Assembly: GCA_900313235.1 (NCBI GenBank)
Contig: OMQN01000005.1
Span: forward strand, 1-64,000
Direction of reading: 5' to 3'
Length of the DNA stretch: 64,000 nucleotides
Origin: an uncultured Prevotellaceae bacterium
GTDB taxonomy: Bacteria; Bacteroidota; Bacteroidia; Bacteroidales; Bacteroidaceae
The stretch's first letter is position 1. Every line of letters begins with the position of its first letter. The position numbers and the translations under genes are program-made. The notes below the pieces were generated by a model. The model saw only the letters and a list, made by a program, of their open reading frames with translations, had not been told where the DNA came from and did no database searches. Positions 16,900 through 24,370 of this stretch are shown here, piece after piece.

Positions 16900-17006
16900 T
16901 ATATAAAGTACTCTCAAAAGCTTGAAATATCAAGTACTTCTGACGTTAGCGAAAAAAGAACTTCTACAGTCCTCGTTATTTAGACAAAATAAAAATTGGC
17001 AACTTT

Positions 17007-17906
17007 TCACTTATCTTTTTTACCGAAGATGGAGAAATGTACATAGCGCTTGGGGTGTGCCTTCAAATCTGTCAGAAGTGAGTCGGCACTGGCAGCCGTT
17101 GCTGTCAGGTTGTTGTAGAGTGACTTGTCACGCATCAGCAGTCCCAAGGTACCCTCATTACTATTCAGGCGCTGTGTCATCTGCTCCACATTAGCCAGTG
17201 TCTGGTTCACCTTGGCATTCATGGCCTCCACATCAATTTGCGACAGGTTATGCGTCAACTGCTGGGTATTGTCCAGTACCCCGTTGGCCTTGTGCATCAT
17301 GGTGGGCACTTCACGGTTCAGCGAGGCAGACAGGGTCTTCAGTTCCTGACTGGTAGCATTCAGGTTTTCGGTCATTCCCTCTACATGATGCAGCGTATTG
17401 CGCAGAGCAGGATCAGACAGCAGCAGATTCAGGCTGGTCATGATACTGTCGAGCTTGGGGGCGATATCCATGATGACAGGCATCATCTCGCCTACCTTGC
17501 TCATTATGCCGGCCTCCATACCTCCACTGATGGTATCTCCAATAGCAATCATATTCAGCGGATCATCGCCCAGCACCAGATTGATTTTGATATTTCCCAG
17601 CAGGTCACTGGCCAGTTCGGCACGCGAACCGACAGGCACACGCATCTCTTTGTTCAGACCTACCTCGGCAACAATCTTTCCGTGAGGGTCATAGTCGTAG
17701 TCAAGAGCCTTCACCACGCCCACGCGATAGCCGTTGGCATATACAGGAGACGACACTGACAATCCCGTGGCATCCGAAAAGGCCACATACATGGTGTTGT
17801 CATTAGAGAAGACACTCAGTCCCTTCAGAAACTGCAATCCGAAGAACAGCACAACGATACCGAGTATCGACACCAGTGCAATCTTGATTTCCTTTGTAAA
17901 TCTCAT
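17007..17906 (-). CDS. MlaD/MCE-domain lipid transport protein
   Basis: The 299-residue protein has one N-terminal transmembrane segment (about 8-28) followed by an MCE domain containing 'YVAFSDATGLSVSSPVYANGYRVG' features (about 40-120), then a long helical tail. MCE proteins form rings that carry lipids between membranes. It follows the amidase gene by 13 nt. No permease or ATPase partner is in the window; these may be encoded elsewhere. Confidence 0.88.
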   Translation of the reverse strand: MRFTKEIKIALVSILGIVVLFFGLQFLKGLSVFSNDNTMYVAFSDATGLSVSSPVYANGYRVGVVKALDYDYDPHGKIVAEVGLNKEMRVPVGSRAELASDLLGNIKINLVLGDDPLNMIAIGDTISGGMEAGIMSKVGEMMPVIMDIAPKLDSIMTSLNLLLSDPALRNTLHHVEGMTENLNATSQELKTLSASLNREVPTMMHKANGVLDNTQQLTHNLSQIDVEAMNAKVNQTLANVEQMTQRLNSNEGTLGLLMRDKSLYNNLTATAASADSLLTDLKAHPKRYVHFSIFGKKDK

Positions 17907-17919
17907 ATCTATTTTATCT

Positions 17920-19383
17920 TTACTTTTTTACCTTTCTATTTTTGAACTCCTCAATCGCCTTACGGACATCCGTCTTCTGTCCGTCTTTGAAGGCAATGAT
18001 GAAAGCCTGCGGGAACTTGTCGAGCAGCGACTTGCGCAACTGGTATATCTCGTTATAGTCCGTCGACGCACCAACAGTGAACTTATACAGTCCGCCTTCC
18101 TCGTAACTATCGATATCTTGCTGGCCTTTCAGCTGAGGTGCTGAGGGAGACAGCTTAGAACTGCTGGCCAAAATCTGCACCTTGAAGACGGGGGCAGCAG
18201 AAGAAGCAGCAACAGGTTTCTCAACAGGGGCTACGGGCTTTACTGCAGGAGCGGGTTTTACCTCGGGAGTGGGTTTCACCTCGGGAGTGGGTTTCACTTC
18301 TGTAACAGGCTTCACTGCAGGAGCAGGTTTTGCTGCTGTAGCGGGAACAGGAGCAGGCTGTACAACAGTATCCTTTTTCTCTACAGGTTTCTCAACAGCA
18401 GCAGACACCTTTTCGGCAACGGCGCTGTCGGCCTTTTCCTCAGCCTCTTTCTTCTTACGTTTTCTTTCTTTCCGGCTTTCCTTCTTGTCTTCTTTCTTTT
18501 TTTCCGGAACGACCTCTTGCTTAGGCGTTTCGGGAGCCACGGCAGGTGTCTTTACCTCCTGCTGCTGGGGCTCTTCCTTATAAGATACGCTGGGATTGGT
18601 ATCGTATTTACGCTTATAGTCCACAAATGCCTGGTAGATGCCACGTCCCAACTGGTTGACACCGGCAGTAGAATTCAGGAAATTCTCCTCGTCAGGGGTT
18701 GAAATGAAACCAAGCTCTATCAAGCAGCTGGGCATCGACGTCTCTCTCAGCACGAGGAACCCTGCCTGTTTGACGCCCTTGTCCAGACGTCCAGCAGACG
18801 CACAGGTGCGACGCTGCACAAACTTTGCCAGCTCTACGCTCTGTGCCATGTTATGGTCTTGCATGAACTCAAACATGATATAGCTCTCTGACGAGTTGGG
18901 GTCAAAGCCCTGGTAGCGCTGCTTATAGTCTTTCTCATACAGAATAACCTCGTTCTCACGCTTAGCGACGGCGAGGTTGTCTGCGGCACGGTGCATACCC
19001 AGCGTATAGGTTTCTAAACCTCGTGAGATACGCCCCTTGGGCAGTGCATTGGTATGGATGGAGATAAACAGGTCAGCCTTGTTCTTGTTGGCAATGTCGG
19101 CACGGGTATGCAGGGGGATAAAGACATCCGTCTTACGGGTATAGATGACCTTTACATCCGGGCAGTTCTGCTCTACCAACTTGCCGAAGGCCAGCGCCAC
19201 ATTCAGATTGATGGTTTTCTCCTTGGTAATCTTTCCCACAGCTCCTGCGTCATTGCCGCCATGGCCGGCATCAATGACCAGCGTAAAACGCTTATTGGCA
19301 GCAAAGGCGATTGCTGTCACACACAGGAATAATATGAATAGGTACAGTCTTCTCACTTTCAACTTCAAACTTTCAATGTTCAA
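17920..19383 (-). CDS. N-acetylmuramoyl-L-alanine amidase with SPOR-like tail
   Basis: The 487-residue protein has a signal peptide, an Amidase_3 domain starting FTLVIDAGHGGNDAGAVG (zinc His in DAGHGG, about 40) with 'SIHTNALP' and 'LIELGFIS' motifs, then a Lys/Glu-rich and a proline-rich linker with repeats of the type PTPEVK, and a C-terminal region (about 405-485) that looks like a SPOR peptidoglycan-binding domain. It cleaves the peptide from the glycan in cell-wall separation. The reading frame opens with a TTG that overlaps the folB stop; the GTG at 19354-19356 (MRRLYLFILFL) is an attractive alternative start. Confidence 0.9.
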   Translation of the reverse strand: MNIESLKLKVRRLYLFILFLCVTAIAFAANKRFTLVIDAGHGGNDAGAVGKITKEKTINLNVALAFGKLVEQNCPDVKVIYTRKTDVFIPLHTRADIANKNKADLFISIHTNALPKGRISRGLETYTLGMHRAADNLAVAKRENEVILYEKDYKQRYQGFDPNSSESYIMFEFMQDHNMAQSVELAKFVQRRTCASAGRLDKGVKQAGFLVLRETSMPSCLIELGFISTPDEENFLNSTAGVNQLGRGIYQAFVDYKRKYDTNPSVSYKEEPQQQEVKTPAVAPETPKQEVVPEKKKEDKKESRKERKRKKKEAEEKADSAVAEKVSAAVEKPVEKKDTVVQPAPVPATAAKPAPAVKPVTEVKPTPEVKPTPEVKPAPAVKPVAPVEKPVAASSAAPVFKVQILASSSKLSPSAPQLKGQQDIDSYEEGGLYKFTVGASTDYNEIYQLRKSLLDKFPQAFIIAFKDGQKTDVRKAIEEFKNRKVKK

Positions 19384-19748
19384 CGTTCTATGTTCAACGT
19401 CACGCTCGCTCCACTGCTGTCGGCACCCATCGGCGGGTTACATTTCGTAATGCTGATACGAAGGCCATCCACCAAAGGGAATGCTTCCAACACACGCGAA
19501 CCGATTCTACCAGCTACATGCTCCAAGAGTTTGGAGGGTTGAGCCATCTCATGGGCCACCACCTCATAGAGCGCTGCATAGTTGACGGTATCCTCTACGG
19601 AGTCGCTGACCACTGCCGTGCTGAGGTCGGCATCAACACTTAGCGACACGAGGTATTCACCGCCCACCCGTCGTTCTTGCTCCAGCACGCCATGATAGGC
19701 GTAGAAGCGCATGTCATGCAGTTGGATGCTGCTCTGTGTTATCGTCAT
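19380..19748 (-). CDS. folB: Dihydroneopterin aldolase
   Basis: The 122-residue protein begins MTITQSSIQLHDMRFYAYHG, with the family's 'F.GYHGVLEQER..G' start (catalytic Glu region) and the C-terminal 'ISITKCNPPMGADSSGASV' motif. It splits dihydroneopterin to the folate precursor 6-hydroxymethyl-dihydropterin; folK, the next step, is at 52546-52983. The ATG at 19746-19748 is chosen; it overlaps the end of the upstream gene by 35 nt. The stop overlaps the amidase start. Confidence 0.92.
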   Translation of the reverse strand: MTITQSSIQLHDMRFYAYHGVLEQERRVGGEYLVSLSVDADLSTAVVSDSVEDTVNYAALYEVVAHEMAQPSKLLEHVAGRIGSRVLEAFPLVDGLRISITKCNPPMGADSSGASVTLNIER

Positions 19749-20415
19749 TGTCGACAGTTTCAGCACCGTCACCCAGATACTTCTTCAGGGCACGCTCAAC
19801 ACCGTTTTTCCACGTATTGATGCTCTCCGACTGCAGCTGCAGCGAAGACACCAGCTTGATGACATGCTCGATAGGCATGCGGTAGCGAAGCACGCCACTA
19901 ATCAACTTGGCATAGTTCCAATATTCCGGATTGAACTTCTCCGACAGGCCCTCTACGGTAATCTTGTAGCCACGGGTATTCTCAAACTGGAAATCATAGC
20001 GCTTCGTACCGTCAGCATTAACCTGTTTGATAATCTTGCCCTTGGTGACCGACTTCGGCAGAAGGATGCCCTCCTCGTCGTCTTGAAGACCAGTAAAAAT
20101 CTCATAGGGATAGCCGTTGAGCAGACCTACCAGAGCCACCCACTTGTCTTTGTTGTTTTGGAAACGAACCACGTCACACTCCAACTCCTTAGGACGGACC
20201 TCAGTCACCTCAGGACGCTGGTTCTGCAACACTTCCTTGACGGTAGCGTCGGCCACAGTGGTTATCAACTGCTGTTCGTCAGCAGTCAGTGCTCCAAGCA
20301 TCTTGTCCAACAACTGCTGAGCCTGCTGTTCTGTCAGCGGGCTCTCTGTGTGCTGGCTGGCGGCTGCCATACGACGAGCCAGGCGCTCCACCAGCGTCAC
20401 TTTCATCTCTGTCAT
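19714..20415 (-). CDS. Stand-alone protein like the C-terminal part of class II ribonucleotide reductase
   Basis: The 233-residue protein resembles, from memory of the family, the segment after the catalytic barrel of Bacteroidota adenosylcobalamin-dependent ribonucleotide reductase (NrdJ): 'DVVRFQNNKDKWVALVGLL', 'PYEIFTG', 'YDFQFENTRGYKITVEGLS', 'YWNYAKLISGVLRYRMPIEH' and 'SINTWKNGVERALKKY'. The active-site barrel is absent, and the usual zinc-cysteine tail is replaced by 'DNDDNTEQHPTA'. The ATG at 20413-20415 is used because upstream sequence holds the promoter. It heads the folB-amidase-mlaD run. The function is unknown; it could be regulatory. Confidence 0.7.
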   Translation of the reverse strand: MTEMKVTLVERLARRMAAASQHTESPLTEQQAQQLLDKMLGALTADEQQLITTVADATVKEVLQNQRPEVTEVRPKELECDVVRFQNNKDKWVALVGLLNGYPYEIFTGLQDDEEGILLPKSVTKGKIIKQVNADGTKRYDFQFENTRGYKITVEGLSEKFNPEYWNYAKLISGVLRYRMPIEHVIKLVSSLQLQSESINTWKNGVERALKKYLGDGAETVDNDDNTEQHPTA

Positions 20416-20441
20416 AATAATCAATAAACGTTTATCGCTTG

Positions 20442-20449
20442 CAAAGGTA
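20442..20449 (-). promoter_or_regulatory. -7 element for the NrdJ-like/folB operon
   Basis: TACCTTTG on the minus strand, within a longer TTTGTACCTTTGCA that is almost mirrored by the divergent nitroreductase promoter. No TTTG lies at the standard distance. Confidence 0.5.
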
Positions 20450-20524
20450 CAAAGAAGTTTCCACTTTCGGACAACTTTCTCCATTAAAAATTTCAAAAAG
20501 TTATCCGTTTTGGATTTTTCTTTG

Positions 20525-20532
20525 TACTTTTG
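20525..20532 (+). promoter_or_regulatory. -7 element of the nitroreductase gene
   Basis: TACTTTTG fits TAnnTTTG and ends only 4 nt before the ATG at 20537, so the mRNA would have almost no leader. The TTTG at 20509-20512 is 12 nt away, too close for a standard -33 element. Confidence 0.45.
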
Positions 20533-20536
20533 CAGC

Positions 20537-21274
20537 ATGAAAAATCTATTGACAAGGCGCAGCATACGCCAATATAGCGAGCGTGAGGTTAGCGAAGCGC
20601 TCCTCAACCGCCTCCTCTCTGAGGCCAGCCGTACACAAACAATGGGCAACCTTCAGCTGTACTCCGTCATCGTCACCCGCGATGGCGACATGAAGCAGCG
20701 CCTGGCTCCCGCCCACTTCAACCAACCCATGGTGACACAGGCTCCCGTAGTGCTCACCATCTGTGCCGACTTCCACCGCACCACACGCTGGTGTGAGGAG
20801 CGCAAGGCTCAGCCGGGCTACGACAACTTCCTGTCGTTCCAGAATGCTGCCATCGATGCCCTGCTCTATACGCAGACACTCTGCAATCTCATGGACGAAG
20901 AGGGACTGGGCTACTGCTATCTAGGCACCACCGTCTACCAGCCTCAACAGATTATCGACATCCTGCAGCTGCCTCGTCTTGTCATGCCCGTCGCCACGCT
21001 CACCGTTGGCTGGCCTGCTGAAGAGCCTCCCCTCTCCGACCGCCTGTCCCTCGAGAGTTTCGTACACAGCGAGACCTACAAGGATTACACTTCTTCCGAC
21101 ATCGGCACCTATTATCTTCATAAGGAGCAACTGGAGGAGAACCGCCACTTCTGCGAGATTAACAACAAGGAGACGCTGGCCCAGATCTTCACCGACATCC
21201 GTTATACAAAGAAAGACAACGAAGCGATGTCCGCCGGACTCATAGAAGCATTAAAACGACAGGGGTTCCTTTAA
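20537..21274 (+). CDS. Nitroreductase family flavoprotein
   Basis: The 245-residue protein starts MKNLLTRRSIRQYSEREVSE, the FMN-binding start of nitroreductases ('RRSIRxY'), and has 'GLGYCYLGTTVYQPQQI' and 'VATLTVGWPAEEP' farther on. Such enzymes reduce nitro groups, quinones or flavins with NAD(P)H. The ATG at 20537 is preferred to upstream codons because the frame before it covers the divergent promoter. The natural substrate cannot be read. It ends at a terminator that overlaps the stop codon. Confidence 0.9.
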   Translation: MKNLLTRRSIRQYSEREVSEALLNRLLSEASRTQTMGNLQLYSVIVTRDGDMKQRLAPAHFNQPMVTQAPVVLTICADFHRTTRWCEERKAQPGYDNFLSFQNAAIDALLYTQTLCNLMDEEGLGYCYLGTTVYQPQQIIDILQLPRLVMPVATLTVGWPAEEPPLSDRLSLESFVHSETYKDYTSSDIGTYYLHKEQLEENRHFCEINNKETLAQIFTDIRYTKKDNEAMSAGLIEALKRQGFL

Positions 21275-21294
21275 CGGGACCCCTGTTGCTTTTT
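21260..21294 (+). terminator. Terminator overlapping the nitroreductase stop
   Basis: CAGGGGTTCC (21260-21269) pairs with GGGACCCCTG (21276-21285) over 10 bp with one G-U pair, followed by TTGCTTTTT. The stop codon is in the loop. Confidence 0.8.
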
Positions 21295-21300
21295 CAACTT

Positions 21301-22677
21301 TCAATTATCTATTTTCACTTCTTTCCACCAGTCATCCTTCTGGCGGCACAGCGCCTGCGCAACGCAATTCATTGCTTTACAGGCAGCTACTGTGATACTT
21401 TCTTCAGCAGTACGATACAGATATACCCACGGAGTCACTATCAGCAACTTATTCTCGGCACATTGCGCCATCCGCCGTTCCGACGGATGGTAAAGTTCTG
21501 GCATACCATTATCTTCGATATTAATCACGGGGAAGCCTTCGGCCATCGCAGCGTTCATGATGTCCTGTTCGCCAGGAGAGATACGGGCAGAGACGAGTAC
21601 TGCTCCGTCTCTGGCTTCAGTGAGGCATGCCTCTTTTTGCTGGACAAAAGAGCGCAGGTCCTTACGGTGGCACACCACAGGTAACAGCCGTCTGCTCAGC
21701 AACTGGCGGTTACCATAGCTGTCGCAATCAATGAAGGCATTATGCTGAAATTGTCGGTTGCCATAGCTGTCGCTATTGCTGAGGGCATCATGCAGCAACA
21801 ATCGTGGAGCCAGAGAGGCCCACACCTCCTCATCAAACTGAGAAGCGCCACACTCACGCTTTAGGTAGCCCTTTAAGGCTAACAGCCGCAAGGCGGTATC
21901 TATGCCGCCCCGCTGCACTTGTAGTGACGAGCGGTTTTGGCTGCGCAGCAAGCGGTAGCGCGGATTGTTACGGATATAGGCCCGCTGCGTTTCCAGTTGT
22001 CCTTCCCGCAGCGGCATCACGTCAACATAGCCGTCGCTAAACAACTGCGGCTTCCCCGTCGTCAGGCGGGACGGCACCTTCACATAAGCCTGCGGGCAAC
22101 CCGCAGACCGCAGGTCACAGCCCCCAGCGGCGGCGGGGGTGGCGGTGGCAGCAAGGGCGGGGCCAGCGGCGGCGGGGTTCCCCCGCTGCTGCGGCTGCTG
22201 GCTCTGCTGACCTTGGGGCCCTGCGGCCGTCATCCCCGTTATTTCCCAATAGCGGCGAGTGCAGCCTTTTTTGAAGCCAGAGATGACCTGCCCTAAATGG
22301 GTAGGCTTGCCATTCTTGCTAATGATATCGTGCTTTACCACCATGATGCAATGCACATGGTCAGGCATGATGACGTAGTCTTGCACCTCCACCATCGGGT
22401 AGTGGGCGGTAATGCTGTGCAACAGTTCGTACTCCACCATTTTGCCTACCTCCGATAGTTCCACATGCGGCGCATTCGGGTCGCCATCAGGCTTGCTGAC
22501 ATCACCCACGACACGCCCCAATGGCTGTTGTCGCCTATCGCCTACCGTCATGGTGATATGGTATATTCCTGGCCACCGGTAGTCTTTATGCTGACTACGA
22601 CGGCCCATATGATGCGAGTCGGTATGGTAAGGGTTAGCGTTCATGATTGCATTATCTTCGCGAAGAAGACGAGGCAT
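21301..22677 (-). CDS. REP-associated tyrosine transposase-like (HUH) protein fused to a Rossmann-like domain
   Basis: The N-terminal part (about 30-145 and 205-250) has the HUH single-strand transposase features: 'GIYHITMTVGDRRQQ', MPDHVH (HxH about 107-109), a candidate catalytic Tyr near 143 (CTRRYWE) and 'AYIRNNPRYRLL'. A Gln/Pro/Ala-rich linker (about 148-205) interrupts it and carries a GC-rich palindromic repeat (22090-22112). The C-terminal 130 residues ('GAVLVSARISPGEQDIMNAA', 'GFPVINIEDNG', 'NKLLIVTPW') look like a DprA/LOG-type nucleotide-binding Rossmann fold. The 458-residue length is far more than a simple REP transposase. The start is 22677 or the ATG at 22642-22644. Its own promoter is at 22705-22735. 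Confidence 0.72.
   Translation of the reverse strand: MPRLLREDNAIMNANPYHTDSHHMGRRSQHKDYRWPGIYHITMTVGDRRQQPLGRVVGDVSKPDGDPNAPHVELSEVGKMVEYELLHSITAHYPMVEVQDYVIMPDHVHCIMVVKHDIISKNGKPTHLGQVISGFKKGCTRRYWEITGMTAAGPQGQQSQQPQQRGNPAAAGPALAATATPAAAGGCDLRSAGCPQAYVKVPSRLTTGKPQLFSDGYVDVMPLREGQLETQRAYIRNNPRYRLLRSQNRSSLQVQRGGIDTALRLLALKGYLKRECGASQFDEEVWASLAPRLLLHDALSNSDSYGNRQFQHNAFIDCDSYGNRQLLSRRLLPVVCHRKDLRSFVQQKEACLTEARDGAVLVSARISPGEQDIMNAAMAEGFPVINIEDNGMPELYHPSERRMAQCAENKLLIVTPWVYLYRTAEESITVAACKAMNCVAQALCRQKDDWWKEVKIDN
21707..21772. repeat. 48-nt-spaced imperfect duplication inside the transposase-like gene
   Basis: The word cggttaccatagctgtcg (21707-21724) recurs with one change at 21755-21772. In the protein this gives two copies of DSYGNRQ spaced 16 residues apart, just before the Rossmann-like domain. 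Confidence 0.7.
22090..22112 (+). repeat. GC-rich intragenic palindrome, site A
   Basis: CTGCGGGCAACCCGCAG (22090-22106) is a 7-bp stem with a 3-nt loop, followed by ACCGCAGG. Over 23 nt it matches site D (45015) with two differences. It lies in the linker of the HUH-type protein, in a reading frame different from sites B, C and D. Confidence 0.7.
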
Positions 22678-22704
22678 TGGTACTTCTGTTTATGATTTCA
22701 AATG

Positions 22705-22735
22705 CAAAAGTACACAAAAACGATGAACCCGCAAA
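22705..22735 (-). promoter_or_regulatory. Promoter of the HUH-type transposase gene
   Basis: On the minus strand TTTG (22732-22735), 19 nt, then TACTTTTG (22705-22712) fits the consensus; the first ATG is 27 nt downstream. Confidence 0.65.
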
Positions 22736-22798
22736 ATAATTCCCTCAAAAAGTGGATATGTCACGATAAAGTGGGCGGTAATACCGTTCTCGAATAGA

Positions 22799-24346
22799 TT
22801 AACGTCGACGTCCTCGCTTTGCCGTTGCTTCCAAGAACTTTGTGGCAACTTCATTCATCGGATCAACATCAAGCATCTTTTCAGCATAGCTTGAAGCAGT
22901 AACATAATCAGATTTCACATATGCATAATAACTCAGCATATACCGATATGCCATAGCCAAACGAGTCGCATTGGAACCTGTGGGCACCGCTCCGTCCTTC
23001 GTCAATAATGCCTCATACTGATTGATTACAGGGACGCCAGCTCCTGATTCAGCAGTCGGGTCAATCTTGAAGTATATGCTGAACACTCGAACGGCACAAA
23101 ATGTAACTGCATTATCTTGTATCTTAATATTGTCTATAGCATCAGAAAGTATTTTATCTGCTTTCATCAGCGTTTCCGTTTTCTCAATACCATTCTGTTC
23201 AGCAGACCAATCAATGTAGATATTTGCCAACGTATAATACATCATGTCATCCAACAAGCCTTCTGCACGACGTTTTTCCAAAAAAGCAGAATACAAATCA
23301 ACCGCCTGCTGATAGTCACCCATGTCAGTATAGTCCTTAACCCTCATTGACATACACTGACCTACATAATACTCCGTTGTCTTTCGGTCATTATCTGGCA
23401 AATTTGGCTTTAACAATATAATATCGTAAAGACGCATCGCTTCATCATACTTCTTAGTACCAGCCAAAGCAGCAGCATAGTTGATTGAATCACGAATTTC
23501 AATAATAGTATTCTTCGCATTTTGCAGATTTTTATATGCTGTTATTGCCTCACTATATTTCTTTAGAGGTACCAGTGATCGAAAATAGAATCTGTTCAAT
23601 GCCAGACTGCTCGGAAATCTTTTCAGTCCCTCTTCTGCTTGTTCATTACATTCTGCATTCTGACCTGAATAGAAAAGACTCATGATATAGGTTTCGAGAT
23701 CACCTTGTGTCATCATCGACTTATCAATCTTTCCATAATACTCAGCAACCTGTGAACGATATTCATTGCCTCGAATATCAATCTTATCGTAGATACGGGC
23801 AATAAAGAGTTCAACAGGGAAGCTGGGATCAGCCTTCTTCAACTCCTCCAGTTTTGCCTTTGCTGCTTCAATATCTGTACGCGCCAGTATTGTTGCTTGA
23901 GAAATATAGAGAGAAGAATCATTGGGACTATTAGCCAATCCTCTTTCCAACCATTTCATAGCTTCATCTGTATGTCCATCATAGTCGAAGATGTCGGCAG
24001 CAACGATATAAGCACGAGGATATTTCGGATCGACAGCAATGGCGCGATTGATATACTTAAAAGCGTTTACCGTGTCGTTCTTATGATAATGCCTCAACTT
24101 ATGAAAATTATCCTTATGCACGTCTGCATCTTCATTGTAATTATAGTACGACTTAGCGATGCGGGTGGCTAAGTATGCAGACTTGTGTTTCTCAAAGATT
24201 TCGTCAACAAACTTATTGACGATATCCGCCTCTGTATATGTACGAACAATGGTATCGATGGCGGCGGCAAGGGCACGCTCGTCGTTCTGTGCATGTGCTA
24301 TAACGGAAAATGCGAGGAAAAGGGAGAGGAACAAGGCTTTTTTCAT
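22799..24346 (-). CDS. Secreted TPR-repeat protein, last gene of the fimbria-like run
   Basis: The 515-residue protein has a clear signal peptide (MKKALFLSLFLAFSVIAHAQ) followed by many helical pairs of the tetratricopeptide type, for example 'AFKYINRAIAVDPKYPRAYI' and 'AMKWLERGLANSPNDSSLYI'. TPR proteins are scaffolds for protein complexes; this one should be periplasmic or on the inner face of the outer membrane. It lies 24 nt after the large outer-membrane barrel gene, so it is probably in the same operon and may help assemble or stabilise the surface structure. That role is inferred from position. Confidence 0.8.
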   Translation of the reverse strand: MKKALFLSLFLAFSVIAHAQNDERALAAAIDTIVRTYTEADIVNKFVDEIFEKHKSAYLATRIAKSYYNYNEDADVHKDNFHKLRHYHKNDTVNAFKYINRAIAVDPKYPRAYIVAADIFDYDGHTDEAMKWLERGLANSPNDSSLYISQATILARTDIEAAKAKLEELKKADPSFPVELFIARIYDKIDIRGNEYRSQVAEYYGKIDKSMMTQGDLETYIMSLFYSGQNAECNEQAEEGLKRFPSSLALNRFYFRSLVPLKKYSEAITAYKNLQNAKNTIIEIRDSINYAAALAGTKKYDEAMRLYDIILLKPNLPDNDRKTTEYYVGQCMSMRVKDYTDMGDYQQAVDLYSAFLEKRRAEGLLDDMMYYTLANIYIDWSAEQNGIEKTETLMKADKILSDAIDNIKIQDNAVTFCAVRVFSIYFKIDPTAESGAGVPVINQYEALLTKDGAVPTGSNATRLAMAYRYMLSYYAYVKSDYVTASSYAEKMLDVDPMNEVATKFLEATAKRGRRR

Positions 24347-24370
24347 AATGAGTAACTATTTTGTGACTTT

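Larger units (their letters stand above)
16632..17006. other. 375-nt gap between dnaA and mlaD
   Basis: The region holds a probable dnaA promoter (16697-16728), a perfect 15-bp hairpin (16862-16899) and A/T tracts. I found no TTATCCACA-type DnaA boxes, no rRNA or tRNA and no convincing gene, so there is no support for calling it the origin. Confidence 0.5.

Noticed and set aside
16632..17006. Replication origin beside dnaA
   Set aside because: No cluster of TTATCCACA-type boxes and no clear AT-rich unwinding element with boxes. Only near-matches were seen, some within genes.
18241..18330. PTPEVK repeats in the amidase as a further copy of the palindromic repeat
   Set aside because: These are short tandem codon repeats without the GGCAACCCGC core or a stem-loop.
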